64,000 nucleotides of DNA from Hymenobacter sp. BT730 (GTDB taxonomy: Bacteria; Bacteroidota; Bacteroidia; Cytophagales; Hymenobacteraceae): positions 186,001 to 250,000 of the forward strand of contig NZ_JAUOFB010000002.1 in the NCBI RefSeq assembly GCF_030542105.1, in the 5' to 3' direction. Below the pieces are notes generated by a model. The model saw only the letters and a program-made list of their open reading frames with translations, had not been told where the DNA came from and ran no database searches. Each line of letters begins with the position of its first letter. The first letter of the stretch is position 1. Both the position numbers and the translations under genes were made by a program. Of the stretch, positions 45,713 through 54,623 are shown in pieces.

Positions 45713-47185
45713 GTGAGTAAGGACGTCATTGTCATTGGGGCCGGCTTTGCGGGGTTGGCGGCCGCCACCTCGCTGGCCCAGCGTGGGTACCGGGTTACTA
45801 TTCTGGAAAAGAATGAAGGTCCGGGTGGGCGGGCGCGTATGTTCCAGGCTGAGGGTTTCACCTTTGACATGGGCCCCAGCTGGTATTGGATGCCCGACGT
45901 ATTTGAGCAGTATTTTGGCCGCTTCGGCAAAAAAGTGGCCGACTACTATGAGTTGGTGCGGTTGGATCCGTCTTATCAGGTCATTTTCAAAGGCCCGGAA
46001 GCGGTAGATATTCCGGCCAGCATGCGTGAGCTGCGCCAGCTGTTTGAGCGCTACGAGCCCGGTAGCGCGGCCCGTCTGGACGAGTTTCTGCGACAGGCCG
46101 CTTATAAATATGAGGTCGGTATCAACAAATTCGTACACATGCCCGGCCGCTCCTTGCTGGAGTTTGCCGACCCGCGCCTGCTGGTAGATGCCCTACGCCT
46201 GGATCTGCTGCAAAGCATGCACCAGCACGTGCGCAAGTTTTTCCGCGACCCCCGCCTGCTTGAGCTGGTAGAATTCCCGATTCTCTTTCTGGGCGCTACC
46301 TCACAGAATACGCCAGCCTTATACTCCCTGATGAACTACGCCGACTTGGCGCTAGGCACCTGGTACCCCATGGGCGGCATGCATAAAATTGTGGAAGGTA
46401 TGGTGCGCCTTGCCGAGGAGCAGGGCGTCAAGTTGGAATACAACGTACCCGTGCAGCAGATTATGGTAGAAAACGGCCGTGCCACTGGCGTGCAAACTGC
46501 CGCTGGCTTTCGTGCGGCCCAGGTAGTAGTGGCCGGTGCCGATTATCACCACGCTGAACAGCACCTGCTAGCCCCGGAATGGCGCCACTACGATGAGGCA
46601 TACTGGGATAAGCGCACGATGGCCCCATCGTCGTTGCTGTTTTATGTGGGTGTGAACAAGCGCCTGCCCAAGCTACGCCACCATAATCTGTTCTTCGACG
46701 AGGATTTTAGCCTTCATGCACAGGAAATCTACGAACAGCCGCAATGGCCCAGCAAACCGCTGTTCTACGTATCGGCTCCTTCGCAGACAGACCCTTCCGT
46801 GGCCCCCGAAGGCTCCGAGAACCTCTTTCTGCTGATTCCGGTAGCGCCAAACTTACCCGACCCCGAAGAAACCCGGGAGCATTATTACCACCTGATTATG
46901 GAGCGGCTGGAGCGGCACTGCGGCACTAGTATTCGCGACGCGGTGGTGTACAAGCGCAGCTACGCCCACCAGGATTTCGTGCAGGACTACCACAGCTATA
47001 AGGGTAACGCTTATGGCCTGGCTAACACCCTGCGCCAGACGGCTATTCTCAAGCCCTCACTGAAAAGCAAAAAGGTGAACAACCTGTATTTTACCGGCCA
47101 GCTCACGGTGCCCGGCCCTGGTGTGCCCCCTTCCCTTATTTCGGGGCAGGTGGTGGCCAAAGAGGTAGAAAAGGAGAATTCATAA
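45713..47185 (+). CDS. crtI: Phytoene desaturase
   Basis: A 490-residue FAD-dependent CrtI-type desaturase that converts phytoene stepwise to lycopene. The GTG at 45713 gives MSKDVIVIGAGFAGLAAAT, placing the dinucleotide-binding motif at the N terminus as in relatives; the open frame upstream crosses the terminator. Other marks: EKNEGPGGRAR, FDMGPSWYWMP, and the C-terminal bacterial-type phytoene dehydrogenase block NLYFTGQLTVPGPGVPPSLISG. It acts at the membrane. Followed 9 bp later by crtB, clearly co-transcribed. Confidence 0.94.
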   Translation: MSKDVIVIGAGFAGLAAATSLAQRGYRVTILEKNEGPGGRARMFQAEGFTFDMGPSWYWMPDVFEQYFGRFGKKVADYYELVRLDPSYQVIFKGPEAVDIPASMRELRQLFERYEPGSAARLDEFLRQAAYKYEVGINKFVHMPGRSLLEFADPRLLVDALRLDLLQSMHQHVRKFFRDPRLLELVEFPILFLGATSQNTPALYSLMNYADLALGTWYPMGGMHKIVEGMVRLAEEQGVKLEYNVPVQQIMVENGRATGVQTAAGFRAAQVVVAGADYHHAEQHLLAPEWRHYDEAYWDKRTMAPSSLLFYVGVNKRLPKLRHHNLFFDEDFSLHAQEIYEQPQWPSKPLFYVSAPSQTDPSVAPEGSENLFLLIPVAPNLPDPEETREHYYHLIMERLERHCGTSIRDAVVYKRSYAHQDFVQDYHSYKGNAYGLANTLRQTAILKPSLKSKKVNNLYFTGQLTVPGPGVPPSLISGQVVAKEVEKENS

Positions 47186-47194
47186 CCCACAGAA

Positions 47195-48037
47195 ATGGAC
47201 CACGTTGCCCTTTTTACTGAAACCAGCCGGGCCTGTAGCAAGCTTATAACCAAGCGCTACAGCACCTCCTTTACGCTGGGCATCCGCACGCTGGACCAGC
47301 GGTTTCATCTGCCGGTATATTCAGTTTATGGCTTCGTGCGCTGGGCCGATGAAATTGTGGACACCTTCCATAGCTATGATAAGGCAGCTCTATTTGCCGA
47401 CTTCAGGCGACAGACCTATGAGGCGTTGGATTTGGGGCTCAGCTTAAATCCGGTGCTGCACGCGTTTCAGGACGTAGTGCGCCAGTACGGTATTAATCGG
47501 GAGTTTATTGATGCCTTTCTGTTCAGCATGGAAATGGACCTTGATGACCGAAGCTATAACCAGTCCCTTTACGAGCAGTACATCTATGGCTCGGCGGAAG
47601 TAGTGGGGCTCATGTGCCTGCGCATATTCTGTGAGGGGGACTCAGCTTTGTTTGAGCGGCTGCGCGAGCCGGCCCGGCGACTGGGCTCGGCCTTTCAAAA
47701 AATCAACTTCCTGCGGGATATCCGCTCCGACTACGAGGAGCGCGGCCGCGTGTACTTCCCCGGCGTGCAGTATGAGCGGTTTACCGACGAGGTAAAGCGC
47801 GAGATTGAGGCAGACATCCGGGCCGACTTTGAAGCTGGCTACGCCGGCATTGTGCAGCTGCCCCGCGCCGCGCGCCTGGGCGTGTATCTGGCTTATGTGT
47901 ATTATCTGAAGCTTTTCCACCGCATCCGGCAACTGCCGGCCGCCGGCATTCTGGGCCAGCGGGTGCGCGTGCCCGACAACACCAAGCTCCTTTTGCTGGT
48001 TGGTTCGTACTTTCGTTACCGCCTCCGGGCCATCTAG
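47195..48037 (+). CDS. crtB: Phytoene synthase
   Basis: A 280-residue prenyl synthase that joins two geranylgeranyl diphosphates to phytoene, the first committed carotenoid step. The first Asp-rich motif is RWADEIVDTFH (about 51-61), the second LRDIRSDYEERGRVYFP (about 172-188), with SKSY-like KRYSTSFTLG near the start. Cytoplasmic, membrane-associated. It lies between crtI and a small secreted protein with minimal gaps. Confidence 0.93.
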   Translation: MDHVALFTETSRACSKLITKRYSTSFTLGIRTLDQRFHLPVYSVYGFVRWADEIVDTFHSYDKAALFADFRRQTYEALDLGLSLNPVLHAFQDVVRQYGINREFIDAFLFSMEMDLDDRSYNQSLYEQYIYGSAEVVGLMCLRIFCEGDSALFERLREPARRLGSAFQKINFLRDIRSDYEERGRVYFPGVQYERFTDEVKREIEADIRADFEAGYAGIVQLPRAARLGVYLAYVYYLKLFHRIRQLPAAGILGQRVRVPDNTKLLLLVGSYFRYRLRAI

Positions 48038-48054
48038 TCACGAATGTTCTTCGC

Positions 48055-48582
48055 GTGAAATCAATCTCTCGCCTGTTTCTTACTCTCCTTCTGACCTTCA
48101 CCACGCTCGTGTCCACTGAAGCCAACCCGTATTCCGTAGTCTCCCTGCGCCGTCAGTACCAGCAGGCCGCCGCCAGCAAAGAAGCCGGCGAGAAATTTCA
48201 TCAGCTTATGGCTGCTTATAATCAGCAGGATGCAGTGGTGCTGGCTTATAAAGCTGCCGCTGAAGCCATTCGGGCACGGGACGCGTCTATGTTTAACAAG
48301 CTTACCTACGTGCAGAATGCCAGTCAGCAGTTTGAAAAAGCAGTTAAGCTGGATGCTGATAACGCTGAAATCCGTTTCCTGCGCCTCAGTGTGGAAAGTA
48401 ACCTGCCCGCCTTTCTGGGCCTCAGCCAGCACGTAGACGAAGACCGACAGTTTTTGATTTCTACCCTGCTCAAACACCCCGCTTCCGGTTTGGATGCGGA
48501 GTCTTTTGCACTGGTCCGTAGCTTCCTGATTGACCGTGGGCATGTTTCCGAGGACGATGCCGCGAAGCTGGCTCGGCTGTAG
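48055..48582 (+). CDS. Secreted helical protein of unknown function in the carotenoid cluster
   Basis: A 175-residue protein with a signal peptide (LFLTLLLTFTTLVSTEA) from a GTG start 17 bp after crtB. The mature part is mostly helical, with a TPR-like AASQQFEKAVKLDADNAEIRFLRLSVE pattern (written here from memory of TPR spacing). I do not recognise a named family. Similar small proteins next to crtB seem to occur in related genomes, so a link to pigment or envelope biogenesis is possible but unproven. Confidence 0.7.
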   Translation: MKSISRLFLTLLLTFTTLVSTEANPYSVVSLRRQYQQAAASKEAGEKFHQLMAAYNQQDAVVLAYKAAAEAIRARDASMFNKLTYVQNASQQFEKAVKLDADNAEIRFLRLSVESNLPAFLGLSQHVDEDRQFLISTLLKHPASGLDAESFALVRSFLIDRGHVSEDDAAKLARL

Positions 48583-48621
48583 TCCCTAGCTGCCCGGCAA
48601 TTTTTCAGTAGTTAAGTATAG

Positions 48622-48650
48622 GCAGCTCCACATCAGGGCTGCTTTTGCTT
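48622..48650 (+). terminator. Weak hairpin with T-rich tail
   Basis: GCAGC pairs with GCTGC over an 11-base loop, followed by TTTTGCTT. It lies 40 bp after the small secreted gene. The short stem makes it a possible, not certain, end of the crtI-crtB transcript. Confidence 0.35.
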
Positions 48651-48754
48651 TAGGGCAAAGGAGTATCTGCCTCAGTATAAAACCCCAAAATTCTGTATCT
48701 TATGTGCAATCCGGTCATAACCTTCTAACCGTAGAGTTGGTTACGCTGATAGCT

Positions 48755-49603
48755 ATGCCGTACCACCTGAGCGTCCGTATTGACCCTAATTCTGGATTTT
48801 GCTTCGGCGTCATCTATGCCATTCAAATGGCCGAAGACCTGCTGGAAGAACAGGGCTATTTGTATTGCCTGGGCGACATTGTGCACAACGATGAAGAGGT
48901 AGAGCGCCTGAAGCAGCGCGGCCTGCGCATTATCGACTACGAGCAGCTAGCCAGCCTGCGCAATGAAGCCGTGCTGATTCGGGCTCACGGCGAGCCGCCC
49001 AGCACGTATCAGATGGCCCTGCACAACAATCTGACTTTGGTGGATGCCTCCTGCCCGGTGGTGCTGAAGCTGCAAAACCGCATCAAATCCAGCTACGACC
49101 GCCAGGAACCTATTTTCATTTATGGCAAGCACGGTCACGCCGAGGTGCGCGGGCTGCTGGGCCAGACAGGTGGCGACGCCGTCGTGTTCGAAAATCTGGA
49201 CGAGCTGCTCCGCCACGAGCTGCCGGCCAACATTACCCTCTACAGCCAGACCACCAAAAGCACCGATTCCTTTTACCGCATCAAGAATGAGCTGGAGCAG
49301 CGTGGCTATCAGGTAAATGCGAACGATACGATTTGCCGGCAGGTAAGCAACCGCGACAAAGACCTGCGTAAGTTTGCGGCTCAGTTCGACCAAATAGTCT
49401 TTGTTTCGGGCACCAAAAGCTCAAATGGCAAGGTGCTCTACCAGGTCTGCAAGGAAACCAACCCGGCTACTCACTTCATTTCCAATGTAGCTGAGCTGCG
49501 GCCGGAGTGGTTTCAGCTTGGCCAGTCGGTGGGTATTTGCGGGGCTACCAGCACGCCCATGTGGCTGATGGAGCAAGTGCGCGACGCCTTGCTGGTGCTG
49601 TAA
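48755..49603 (+). CDS. ispH: 4-hydroxy-3-methylbut-2-enyl diphosphate reductase
   Basis: A 282-residue iron-sulfur enzyme, the last step of the MEP pathway, producing IPP and DMAPP. The ATG at 48755 (MPYHLSVRIDPNSGFCFGV) is preferred over an earlier frame start. The three cluster-binding Cys are C16 in GFCFGV, the Cys in DASCPVV and that in DTICRQ. HGEPPS and the SGTKSSNG block are also typical. Its placement between crtB and crtW ties isoprenoid supply to carotenoid output. 7 bp to crtW. Confidence 0.95.
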   Translation: MPYHLSVRIDPNSGFCFGVIYAIQMAEDLLEEQGYLYCLGDIVHNDEEVERLKQRGLRIIDYEQLASLRNEAVLIRAHGEPPSTYQMALHNNLTLVDASCPVVLKLQNRIKSSYDRQEPIFIYGKHGHAEVRGLLGQTGGDAVVFENLDELLRHELPANITLYSQTTKSTDSFYRIKNELEQRGYQVNANDTICRQVSNRDKDLRKFAAQFDQIVFVSGTKSSNGKVLYQVCKETNPATHFISNVAELRPEWFQLGQSVGICGATSTPMWLMEQVRDALLVL

Positions 49604-49610
49604 GTACAAA

Positions 49611-50372
49611 ATGAATGCTGGCCCCACTTATATGCCTCAGCCTGTTGCCACCGTTAATTCCCACCGTCTCAAGCCCACGCCGCTGGGTTATAAGGGAGTA
49701 GGGGTGGCCCTGCTGATTCTAACGGCCTGGGTGGCCCTGCTCACCTATTTGCTGGCTTTTTACCAGCCCAACTGGCACACACCGGCGCCGTACCTTCTGC
49801 TGCTACTGCAAACGCACCTCTATACCGGCCTGTTTATCACCGCCCACGATGCCATGCATGGCGTGGTAAGCCCTGATAAGCGCCTGAACAATGCCATTGG
49901 CCTGCTTACGGCCGGGCTGTTCGCCTTCAACTGGTTTCCCGGTATGCTGCCCAAGCACCATGCCCATCACCGGCACGTAGCCACCCCCGAGGACCCTGAT
50001 TTCCACGATGGCCACCATGCCGGCTTCCTGTGGTGGTTTGGGCGCTTTGCCTGGAATTATGTTACCCTCTGGCAGGTGCTGCTGATGGCCGCCACCTATA
50101 ATGTGCTGAAGCTGTTTTTTCCGATGGCCAACGTAATTGCGTTTTGGATGCTGCCGGCAGTACTGGCCACGATGCAACTATTTTACTTTGGCACCTACCT
50201 GCCGCACCGGGGTGAGCATGACACGGCCAACCCGCATAAGTCACGCAGCCAGCTACGCCATCACCTATGGGCTTTTATCAGCTGCTACTTTTTTGGATAC
50301 CATTATGAGCACCATGACCAGCCTTATCTGCCCTGGTGGCGTTTGTGGCAAGCAAAAGAGGCAAATAGCTGA
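49611..50372 (+). CDS. crtW: Beta-carotene ketolase (CrtW-type)
   Basis: A 253-residue membrane di-iron oxygenase of the fatty-acid-desaturase superfamily. His boxes: H79DAMH83, H116HAHH120 and H231YEHH235, with FGTYLPHRGEH (about 193-203), the pattern of CrtW 4-ketolases. Four to five hydrophobic segments. It introduces keto groups at C4/C4' of beta-rings and with CrtZ can yield astaxanthin. It starts 7 bp after ispH and is followed by a 110-bp AT-rich gap. A purely acyl desaturase is less likely given the cluster. Confidence 0.88.
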   Translation: MNAGPTYMPQPVATVNSHRLKPTPLGYKGVGVALLILTAWVALLTYLLAFYQPNWHTPAPYLLLLLQTHLYTGLFITAHDAMHGVVSPDKRLNNAIGLLTAGLFAFNWFPGMLPKHHAHHRHVATPEDPDFHDGHHAGFLWWFGRFAWNYVTLWQVLLMAATYNVLKLFFPMANVIAFWMLPAVLATMQLFYFGTYLPHRGEHDTANPHKSRSQLRHHLWAFISCYFFGYHYEHHDQPYLPWWRLWQAKEANS

Positions 50373-50482
50373 CCTGAAAACCGTTAGCGGGAATAAAAAA
50401 TAATAGCATAGCATAAAATAATTCCTATTTTAGAAAGCAGAAGGAGCGTATCAACTGCCGGAGCGCTGCTTCTAACTGCCCT

Positions 50483-52564
50483 ATGCGCCCTATTGCCCTA
50501 TTGCAACGTACTGGTTTTGGTTTTCTCTGCCTGTGGGCAGGGCTTATGCTGATGGGCGCCCGGCCGGGTATGGCCACCGAGTGGAATGCTTTAAATGAAG
50601 GCAGCCAACTCGGTCAGCTCACGGCAGGTCCCATACCGCTTCATTCCCCAAACCCGGAAGAAGCATTGCGGGTAGCCCAGCGGCAACTGGAAACGCTTAC
50701 GACGGAACCAGCCCGCACCCGCGCCCATACCCGCATGGCTTCGGCCCTGCTCGACTTGCATCGGTACAACGAAGCTTTGCGGCATGCCCGGCTGGCCTTG
50801 CAGCAATACCGCATTAACGCCGATAGCCAGGGCGTAGCCCAGACATATCATTTGCTAGGTATAGTAGATGTGGCCCTCGGCGACAGTGGCCGTGCTCATC
50901 TACGGTATCAGCAGGCCCTACATGGCTTCTCGCGCCTGAACGATCTGCGGAGTCAGGCTACGGTGCATGAGCACTTAGGAGACTTATACGCCAGCCAGCT
51001 AAACTGGGAACGGGCTTTAACTGGGTATCAAAGCGCTGTCAAAATCTGGCAGAAGTTACGGGAACCAGGGAGAGTAGCCGTAGCAATGCATGCCATTGGG
51101 CGCATGTATTTAGCGGAGCAGCAGTATAGCCGGGCTTTGTTCTATCTACGGCAAAGTGCTCAACGCTCTCAGGATCTGCATGATAGTGTGGCTGTAGGCT
51201 ATGTCATGCACAGTATCGGAAGCGTATATGCCAGCTTTGGCAGTTATGCGCTGGCGCAGGGTATCTATAAGCAAGCCCTGGATAAGCTGCCCCGTCACAA
51301 AGCACCTCCGGTGCTGCAGGCTTCGCTTTATGAGAGCATAGCAGCCATGCAAGACTCGGTTGGTAATTTGGCCTCCGCCGAGTATAATCTGCAGCAGGCC
51401 TTGCCTCTGGAGATGCGCAGTGGCAGCAGAAGCCGTTTAAGCGACTTGTACTACTCACTTTCGATGATCTATCGGAAGAAAGGGCAAACATCAGCCGCGT
51501 TAGAAGCACTAACACATCATGTAGAGCTGGAAGACAGTGTGGCCGCGGAAGCGCGGGCTACTCAGATAGCTGAGCTACGTACTCGCTACGAAACCAAGAA
51601 AAAAGAACAGGAAATTGAGCTGCTGCAAAAGGAACGGCTACTGCAGGAAGCCAATCTGCGCCGCCAAACGGGCTGGCGCAACGTTCTGGGAGTTGGGGCA
51701 CTGCTGCTGCTGCTGCTGGTAGCCGGGCTTTATCGGGCCCGGCGGCGGCAGGCAGGCATTAACCGTTTGCTCACGCGTAAAAATCAGGCTATACAACGAC
51801 AGAAAGAGGAGCTGGACCGTCTTAACCGCACCAAAGACACCCTGTTCTCCGTCATCTCGCATGACCTTCGTTCCCCTCTCAGCTCGTTGTATTCGCTACT
51901 AACCTTATTAAATATCGGTGCTTCTTCGCCGGAGCGGTTGGCTGAGCATTCCGTACGGGTGTCGCGGGCCCTCGACGCTACCCTGCAACTGCTGGATAAT
52001 CTGCTCAACTGGTCAATGGCCCAGATGCGAAATGAGGGAATGAAGCCCAAAGTGTTTGCCCTTGATGAGCTGGTGGAAGAGTGCCTGACGCTGCTGCTTA
52101 ATGATGCTGAGCGCAAAGAGCTGTTGTTTCAGAACGAGCTGACGGCACGCTGCTTTGTAAGGGCCGATGTGGATATGACCCGGCTGATTCTGCGCAACCT
52201 GATTGGGAATGCCATTAAGTTTACGCCTGCAGGCGGTACTATCTCCATTTCCAACCGGCGGGTGGGCGCTTTCTGGGAAGTAGCCGTAACCGATACGGGG
52301 GTGGGTATTCCCAGAGCCGACTGGGACAAGGTGTTAGGCATTGGCGTCCGCTCTACCCTGGGCACAGCGCGGGAGCGGGGTACAGGGCTAGGCCTGCGCC
52401 TGTGCAAGGACTTTGTAGAGCTGAATGGTGGCAAGCTCTCCTTTACCAGTGAGGTAAACCGCGGCTCAGTCTTCCGGTTTACGCTTTCTGCCGTGGCTAA
52501 GGAAGCGCAGATGACAGTAGCACCAGCCGAGGACGAGCAGGCCTCTAGTGTTGCCGCCGGATAA
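50483..52564 (+). CDS. TPR-containing sensor histidine kinase
   Basis: A 693-residue kinase. Signal sequence/anchor (LCLWAGLMLMGARPG), about seven TPR repeats in the periplasm (about 60-370: YNEALRHARLALQQY, AHLRYQQALHGF, WERALTGYQSAVKIW and so on), a coiled-coil ERLLQEANLRRQ, one membrane helix (VLGVGALLLLLLVAGLY, about 397-413), then HisKA with H460 in FSVISHDLRSP and HATPase_c with NLIGNAIKFTPAGG, DTGVGIP and GTGLGLRLCKDF. No receiver domain. Its last 20 bases overlap the 3' end of a convergent LytTR regulator, its probable but unusual partner. Confidence 0.92.
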   Translation: MRPIALLQRTGFGFLCLWAGLMLMGARPGMATEWNALNEGSQLGQLTAGPIPLHSPNPEEALRVAQRQLETLTTEPARTRAHTRMASALLDLHRYNEALRHARLALQQYRINADSQGVAQTYHLLGIVDVALGDSGRAHLRYQQALHGFSRLNDLRSQATVHEHLGDLYASQLNWERALTGYQSAVKIWQKLREPGRVAVAMHAIGRMYLAEQQYSRALFYLRQSAQRSQDLHDSVAVGYVMHSIGSVYASFGSYALAQGIYKQALDKLPRHKAPPVLQASLYESIAAMQDSVGNLASAEYNLQQALPLEMRSGSRSRLSDLYYSLSMIYRKKGQTSAALEALTHHVELEDSVAAEARATQIAELRTRYETKKKEQEIELLQKERLLQEANLRRQTGWRNVLGVGALLLLLLVAGLYRARRRQAGINRLLTRKNQAIQRQKEELDRLNRTKDTLFSVISHDLRSPLSSLYSLLTLLNIGASSPERLAEHSVRVSRALDATLQLLDNLLNWSMAQMRNEGMKPKVFALDELVEECLTLLLNDAERKELLFQNELTARCFVRADVDMTRLILRNLIGNAIKFTPAGGTISISNRRVGAFWEVAVTDTGVGIPRADWDKVLGIGVRSTLGTARERGTGLGLRLCKDFVELNGGKLSFTSEVNRGSVFRFTLSAVAKEAQMTVAPAEDEQASSVAAG

Positions 52565-53279
52565 GGGTACGATTTACAATTCGCTCCGTAACCCTTTCCC
52601 GGTACGTCTGGCCCAGGGGCAGAGAATGGCCACCTACCCGCACTTCCAGATTACTTACCGATTCTATCTTGGCCGCGTTAACCAGATAGGAGCGGTGCGT
52701 GCGCACAAATAAGCCAGCCGGCAGTTGTTCTTCCAGATTCTTAAGGTTTACCAGTGTAAGGTGCGTGCGGCCATCGGCCGTATTAATCTTGGTGAAATCT
52801 TTTAAGGCCTCAATAAATAGCACGTCGCGGTAGTGCAGTCGAACAAATTGAGCATCCGTACGAATGAAGAAGGACCCATTACCGGACTGCATATCATATC
52901 CATCGGTATCGGTATAGCTGGTACGCAGTATACTAGCTACCTTATTTACTGCTTTCAGGAAGCGCTCCAGGGAAATAGGCTTAAGTAGAAAGTCGATTAC
53001 ATCCAGATTAAAACCCTCCATGGCATATTGAGGGTAGGCCGTCATGAGGACTACCAGTGGCGGCTGTCGCAGTGAGCGTACCAGGTCCAGCCCACTTAGG
53101 TGGGGCATTGTTACATCCGAAAAAAGCACCTGCACTTCATGATTAAGCAGGTAGGTATGGGCATCCAGGGGGTCAGTAAAGGCGGCTTTTACCTCCAATA
53201 CCTCCGTCATTGCTACGTATGCCTGTAGCAAATCCAACACCAGTGGATCATCATCAAGAAGCAAGCATGATATTTTCAT
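52545..53279 (-). CDS. LytTR-family response regulator (convergent to kinase)
   Basis: A 244-residue regulator. The ATG at 53279 (MKISCLLLDDDPLVLDLL) is preferred to one seven codons upstream. The receiver has D10/D11 and phospho-acceptor D55 in VLFSDVTMPH; the LytTR domain has VLFIEALKDFTKINT and LFVRTHRSYLVN. It is tail-to-tail with the TPR kinase, 3' ends overlapping by 20 bp, so the two cannot share a transcript and expression may be antagonistic through antisense RNA. The 290-bp region upstream (53280-53569) is strongly AT-rich; I see no further feature in it. Confidence 0.9.
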   Translation of the reverse strand: MKISCLLLDDDPLVLDLLQAYVAMTEVLEVKAAFTDPLDAHTYLLNHEVQVLFSDVTMPHLSGLDLVRSLRQPPLVVLMTAYPQYAMEGFNLDVIDFLLKPISLERFLKAVNKVASILRTSYTDTDGYDMQSGNGSFFIRTDAQFVRLHYRDVLFIEALKDFTKINTADGRTHLTLVNLKNLEEQLPAGLFVRTHRSYLVNAAKIESVSNLEVRVGGHSLPLGQTYRERVTERIVNRTLIRRQH

Positions 53280-53569
53280 ACTTCGGAAGTGGATTAGCAA
53301 GTAGTATTGGGGGGAATATAAATGAAATAAATCAATTTATACTGTTTATTATTAAAAAAATACACCTCTCTGAGAAAAAGTATATCACTTGAATTGGTAG
53401 CTGATACTGGGCCACTGGTATACTAATTAGGCTATTTGCTCTACTATATACCATGGTAATCAATATTTTATATCAACTTAATACTGTGACCTATTCCCGA
53501 TACTGCGGCCAGTAGTGCTAACCTAATAGCAGAACTACTCCAGCTGCAAAAGCCACACCACCTATTGTT

Positions 53570-54139
53570 ATGAGACAGCCAGCCTTATCGGCCATGCCGC
53601 CTATTCCGCCGGTGGTGTTGGGGGTGGATTTAAGAATTGAGCATCAGGAAGATCTGCGCCGATCCATCCGCTCTGCCTTCGGTATCAATACTCGTGCCAT
53701 ACGGTTGCGCATAGACCCCAGCCTGGATTTAATCTACTTATCGGAAGTACAACTGCCGGGTTCACTAGCTTGCCTGGAGTCGCTGACGCGTCCGGAGGTG
53801 GTAGCCGTTATGTTGCGCAAAGCCTCTATGGAATGGCATCCGGAAGAAGGGCAAACCACTAGCCGGGGCACCCCCACACTAGCTGCACTGGAAACCGGGA
53901 ACTGCTTCCTGACGGCTAACAATCATAAGATACATATTGCCAGCTTCACGAATCACTCTGCCAACCCTAACCGCATTACTATGGAACTGCTGGGCAGGCC
54001 CAATTTGCTGGAATACTTAAGGGCGGAGTGGTTTACGCTGGAGATATCCGGCACCAACCGGCGCCGGCTGGTGCGGCCGCTGGGCTTCAGCGTGCGGCTG
54101 GAGTTTGATGTGGTAACGCAGCAGGCTATTGCCGCTTAG
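53570..54139 (+). CDS. Hypothetical protein (189 aa)
   Basis: An unrecognised soluble protein without signal peptide or membrane segment. It has a proline-rich start (AMPPIPPVV), mixed alpha/beta character, and a C-terminal strand-rich part (SFTNHSANPNRITMELLG, WFTLEISGTNRRRLVRPLGF). It is flanked by the AT-rich gap on the left and a strong bidirectional terminator on the right, so it is a single-gene unit. Coding support: consistent composition, a clean stop and the terminator. Confidence 0.6.
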   Translation: MRQPALSAMPPIPPVVLGVDLRIEHQEDLRRSIRSAFGINTRAIRLRIDPSLDLIYLSEVQLPGSLACLESLTRPEVVAVMLRKASMEWHPEEGQTTSRGTPTLAALETGNCFLTANNHKIHIASFTNHSANPNRITMELLGRPNLLEYLRAEWFTLEISGTNRRRLVRPLGFSVRLEFDVVTQQAIAA

Positions 54140-54154
54140 GTTGTCTTTTGCTAA

Positions 54155-54194
54155 CAAACAAAAAGCCCGCTTCTGGAAGCAGGCTTTTTGTTTG
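54155..54194. terminator. Bidirectional intrinsic terminator
   Basis: CAAACAAAAAGCC pairs with GGCTTTTTGTTTG, with an inner CTTC/GAAG stem. A-rich and T-rich arms serve both strands. It lies between the 3' ends of the convergent hypothetical (+) and HMA (-) genes. Confidence 0.9.
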
Positions 54195-54211
54195 CATATA
54201 AACCTTCGTGC

Positions 54212-54586
54212 TTAATGCACGCTATTGGTTTTTTTGCAGCAGTCAGGCAACCGGTCGTAGGCGCGGGCATCAGCCGTTTTGGTATCAGCATCATATCCGG
54301 TTTGCTGTACGGCGGTGCGTAGGGCTTCGGCTGAGGTTTTATCAGGCCGGTACGTAACCGTCAGCATTTGAGAAGGTACGTCTAGCACTGCTGCTTGTAC
54401 GCCTTTCTCATAGGCTAAGGACTTCTCCAGGCGGGCCTTGCACATATCGCACACGGCGGAGGTTTTGATTTGCAACTGCTCGGTAGCCGGGCCTTTGGTT
54501 TTACTTTTGGTTTTATCCTGGGCCTGCGTAAGCTGGGCCGAAACCAGAACTATTAGGGCAAGAAGAAGTGCTTTGATGGATTTCAT
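54212..54586 (-). CDS. Secreted HMA-domain metal-binding protein
   Basis: A 124-residue exported protein. Signal peptide MKSIKALLLALIVLVSAQLTQAQ, a Lys/Thr-rich linker, then an HMA fold with the metal-binding Cys pair in AVCDMCKARLEKSL, and an extra Cys-Cys in the C-terminal LPDCCKKTNSVH tail. It is periplasmic, unlike the cytoplasmic chaperone at 23.5 kb. It lies 37 bp downstream of a TonB-dependent receptor gene on the same strand, so the two probably work together in uptake or handling of a soft metal, copper being likeliest. Confidence 0.85.
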   Translation of the reverse strand: MKSIKALLLALIVLVSAQLTQAQDKTKSKTKGPATEQLQIKTSAVCDMCKARLEKSLAYEKGVQAAVLDVPSQMLTVTYRPDKTSAEALRTAVQQTGYDADTKTADARAYDRLPDCCKKTNSVH

Positions 54587-54623
54587 AAGAAAAGAAGCAA
54601 AAAAGACGAGAAAAGATTCAGGG

